Below, piece after piece: positions 5,213 to 7,273 of a stretch of 7,273 bases of DNA. The notes below the pieces were generated by a model. The model saw nothing but the letters and a program-made list of their open reading frames with translations, was not told the DNA's origin and did not search any database. Position 1 is the stretch's first letter. Each line of letters opens with the position of its first letter. The position numbers and the translations under genes are program-made. The stretch comes from Deltaproteobacteria bacterium (GTDB lineage: Bacteria > UBA10199 > DSSB01), in assembly GCA_021772695.1 (NCBI GenBank), contig JAJFLL010000344.1, forward strand, positions 1 through 7,273, in the 5' to 3' direction.

Positions 5213-6957
5213 GAGCTAAATTATTATTTCTATTAATTTTCTCTGCCTTGACCCCGCTGTTGATCTTCGGAGGCATCAGTCTATACAGTTTTCAGGCCTC
5301 GCTTCGCCGAACCATTCAAAACAGTTTTTATGAGATCTCCCTAAGAGCCTCTGAAGAGATTTCCCTATTCTTGGAACATTCCAAGGAAATCCTCGAAACC
5401 TTGGCCATGGACCTACAAGAGACCAACCTAAACGCCCAGCAAACCCAACGCATCATCGAAAATTATGTGATTCGATTTTCCCAGTTCAACGAGTTGGTCA
5501 TTTACTCTGAAGACGATCAGGTTCAACAATTCTCTACCCTAAGTTCTCCCAACCGCCCCATGCCCGATACACCCTTGATCGAAAAGGCCCTCGAGGGGAA
5601 CTTCGTCACCTCCGACACCTACCTGTCTGCCGACCTGACCCCCATGATTTGGTTTTTGGTTCCCATGAATTACGATCAGGCCAATTCAAAAATATTGATC
5701 GGGCAAATCGATTTATTGCAAATGTGGCAGTGGGTTTCCGATATTCAATTGGGCAAACAAGGCTACGCCAGTGTGGTCGATGTGCAAGGAAACGTGGTGG
5801 CCTCGGGAGACCCCCATTATAAGAGGGCCATATTATCTACTGAAGAGGAGGTCCCCTTTGTGGGGTTTCCCACAGAGCTGCCTCAAGTCGACCAGAAAAA
5901 GCCCGCGAAAGATTCCCATACCAAAATGATCGAAACGGCTCAGGGCACCTCTTTATTCAGCATGAAACTGATTTCTAAAAATCCCTATTGGTTTTTGGTC
6001 TTTTCCCAACCACGCAATGAGGCCTTTGCCTCGATTCGGGCCATTTCAAAATTTCTAATCGTCTTGACGGGCCTCTTTCTCATTATCATGTTTGTGACGG
6101 CCAAACTGGTTAACCGCTACCTGTTTCTCAGACCGGTCAATCAATTGGTAGCAGCCACCGAGGCCATCGGGCGCGGTGAATTGGACCATCAAATCACCGA
6201 CCTGGGTAAAGACGAACTGGGACAATTGGGCCGCAGTTTTAACAAAATGAGCCAAGACCTTGCCGCCTTACAACAAACCATTTTACGACAAGAACGCATG
6301 ACCATGTTCGGCCGCATGGCCTCAAGCTTGGCCCATGACCTCAAGCACCCCGTCAAAAATATTGAAAGCGCGGCCAAACTTTTAAAAGATCATTACGACA
6401 AGGCCGAATTTCGGGAAACCTTCAACAACGTGGTAAATCGGGAGTTCTCTCGCATCAATCAATTCCTCGAAGACTTAAGACACCTCACCCATGAGATGCC
6501 CTTTAGACCCAAGACCATGGATTTGGTCCAAATTATTCAAGAGGTCCTCGAAAGTTTTCAGTCTTCCATGAGGCAAAAAGACATCATGGTGCAGTTTCTT
6601 CCGCCGGAGCCGTTTCCGAACCTTCGCGCCGATCCCGATCTGATGCGACGGGCCCTAGAAAATCTTATTTCCAACGGCTTACAAGCCATGCAAGGCCACG
6701 GCGGCAAAGTAACCATCGCCCTGAGGCAAGAGAATCAACGGGTCTTTCTTTCGGTGCAAGACACGGGCGCTGGGATTCCGCCAAAAATTTTGGCAGGCCT
6801 CTTTGAAGAATTCACCACCACCAAAAACCGCGGTCTCGGCCTCGGCTTGGCCATCACGAAGAAGATCATCGAACTGCATCGGGGCGACATCTCGGTGCAA
6901 AGTGAATTGAATCAGGGCACCACCTTTACCCTGAGTTGGCCCCTGCAGTTTGGATAA
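5200..6957 (+). CDS. Membrane sensor histidine kinase (dCache-HAMP-HisKA-HATPase)
   Basis: This is a 585-residue inner-membrane kinase. TM1 is at about residues 7-29. A periplasmic domain (about 30-280) has the look of a double Cache sensor, including the GKQGYASVVDVQGNVVASGDP segment near 185-205. TM2 lies at about 283-302, and a HAMP linker (about 303-358) contains RPVNQLVAATEAIGRGELDHQI. The dimerisation/phosphoacceptor helix has H379 in LAHDLKHP. The ATPase domain shows an N box (N488, N492), a G1 box DTGAGI from D521, an F-box-like LFEEFTTTK and a G2 box GLGLGL at 545-550. All catalytic elements look intact. Kinases of this layout sense small extracytoplasmic ligands and phosphorylate a response regulator, which is not present in this window. 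The 13-nt overlap with the binding-protein gene implies co-expression and suggests a shared ligand. Two sigma-54 promoters nearby make an NtrC-type partner plausible. The start is TTG, with AGGA 6 nt upstream. Confidence 0.93.
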   Translation: MRTLRAKLLFLLIFSALTPLLIFGGISLYSFQASLRRTIQNSFYEISLRASEEISLFLEHSKEILETLAMDLQETNLNAQQTQRIIENYVIRFSQFNELVIYSEDDQVQQFSTLSSPNRPMPDTPLIEKALEGNFVTSDTYLSADLTPMIWFLVPMNYDQANSKILIGQIDLLQMWQWVSDIQLGKQGYASVVDVQGNVVASGDPHYKRAILSTEEEVPFVGFPTELPQVDQKKPAKDSHTKMIETAQGTSLFSMKLISKNPYWFLVFSQPRNEAFASIRAISKFLIVLTGLFLIIMFVTAKLVNRYLFLRPVNQLVAATEAIGRGELDHQITDLGKDELGQLGRSFNKMSQDLAALQQTILRQERMTMFGRMASSLAHDLKHPVKNIESAAKLLKDHYDKAEFRETFNNVVNREFSRINQFLEDLRHLTHEMPFRPKTMDLVQIIQEVLESFQSSMRQKDIMVQFLPPEPFPNLRADPDLMRRALENLISNGLQAMQGHGGKVTIALRQENQRVFLSVQDTGAGIPPKILAGLFEEFTTTKNRGLGLGLAITKKIIELHRGDISVQSELNQGTTFTLSWPLQFG

Positions 6958-7001
6958 AATCCCCCCGACATATGGCCCACCTTGGATGAACCTTTATCCG
7001 A
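6950..7001 (+). promoter_or_regulatory. Candidate activator-binding repeats upstream of sigma-54 promoter 2
   Basis: TTGGATAA at 6950-6957 overlaps the kinase stop codon, and TTGGATGA lies at 6982-6989, 32 bp further on. The second copy is the left arm of an imperfect dyad, TTGGATGAA-CC-TTTATCCGA (6982-7001), whose GGA and TCC arms have the same spacing as in the dyad at 2005-2024. The centre of this dyad is about 90 bp upstream of the -24 element at 7080. In RNA the dyad could also fold as a hairpin, but its T run is 8 nt away and interrupted, so it is a poor terminator. Confidence 0.4.
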
Positions 7002-7079
7002 TTAAAATTTTTGTCTCAGGGTTACCCCTAAAAAATCCTGTGATTATAATGGTTTAGCCGACGTTTTTATTTTCTAAAG

Positions 7080-7096
7080 TTGGCAAATATCTTGCT
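7080..7096 (+). promoter_or_regulatory. Sigma-54 (-24/-12) promoter of the downstream gene
   Basis: TTGGCAAATATCTTGCT carries TTGGCA and TTGCT of the sigma-54 consensus, with GG (7082-7083) and GC (7094-7095) exactly 10 bp apart. Transcription would begin near 7107, about 10 nt before the ribosome binding site at 7117-7122. The placement relative to the next gene is ideal. Confidence 0.75.
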
Positions 7097-7130
7097 TATT
7101 AATGAGTAGACTCCAGAAAGGATCGCTCCC

Positions 7131-7273
7131 ATGAGCACGGAAACCCTTGGTGAAATGGCATTCAAAGGATGGGTGTTCCATATTTACCGCTCGAATTTCG
7201 ACAGCGGTAGATTCGGATTCATGGCCGAGACCGCCTTAAATGACGGCGACCGGGTCTTGCTGGACCATTGGAA
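7131..7273 (+). CDS. Unrecognised protein, 3' partial
   Basis: An ATG at 7131 opens a frame that runs without a stop to the window edge (47 codons). AAAGGA at 7117-7122 lies 8 nt upstream, and a strong sigma-54 promoter sits just before that. The visible N-terminus has no signal peptide or membrane segment; it begins MSTETLGEMAFKGWVF and continues as a mixed, soluble-looking sequence rich in Asp, Phe and Gly. I do not recognise a family from this fragment. It is monocistronic with respect to the kinase, because it has its own promoter 123 nt after the kinase stop. Shared upstream repeats suggest it is co-regulated with the maturase operon. Confidence 0.75.
   Translation, partial: MSTETLGEMAFKGWVFHIYRSNFDSGRFGFMAETALNDGDRVLLDHW

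Noticed and set aside
7012..7027. A small AGGG/CCCT hairpin flanked by an A run, resembling a minus-strand terminator.
   Set aside because: The stem is only 4 bp, and no minus-strand gene runs into it.
7102..7134. An ATG just upstream of the last gene opening a 10-codon frame that ends at the next start.
   Set aside because: It has no ribosome binding site and begins at or before the expected transcription start; it is a chance frame.

Overview
This window comes from a Gram-negative bacterium. It encodes an outer-membrane TonB-dependent receptor, a lipoprotein with a lipobox signal peptide and a two-transmembrane sensor kinase, and it carries two sequences that fit sigma-54 (-24/-12) promoters very well. 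Base composition is moderate, and the solute-binding-protein gene is visibly more AT-rich than its neighbours. The style is compatible with a delta-proteobacterial or Bdellovibrionota-like lineage, but nothing here fixes the taxon. All genes seen are on the + strand.

Layout: (1) 1-1998, a TonB-dependent receptor whose signal peptide lies off the left edge, followed by a probable intrinsic terminator (2058-2087). (2) 2149-3769, a compact transcription unit: sigma-54 promoter, radical SAM/SPASM peptide maturase (2210-3580), a 25-codon peptide gene with a strong ribosome binding site (3619-3696), and a very strong intrinsic terminator (3735-3769). (3) 3776-6957, a family-5 (peptide/nickel type) solute-binding lipoprotein overlapping by 13 nt with a dCache-HAMP-HisKA-HATPase sensor kinase that starts at TTG; no permease, ATPase or response regulator is visible. 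(4) 7080-7273, a second sigma-54 promoter driving an unrecognised gene cut by the right edge.

The centre of interest is the maturase plus the 25-residue peptide ending TGCLAYFF. Together they look like a minimal ribosomally made, post-translationally modified peptide (RiPP) cassette that I cannot assign to a named class. The neighbours suggest a circuit: the peptide product, or its metal or ligand complex, may be taken up by the TonB receptor and bound by the lipoprotein, with the kinase sensing that state and signalling through a sigma-54 activator encoded elsewhere. The 8-mer TTGGATAA or a close variant lies upstream of both sigma-54 promoters, which would make the RiPP operon and the downstream gene one regulon. 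The individual gene families are well supported; the circuit is inference.
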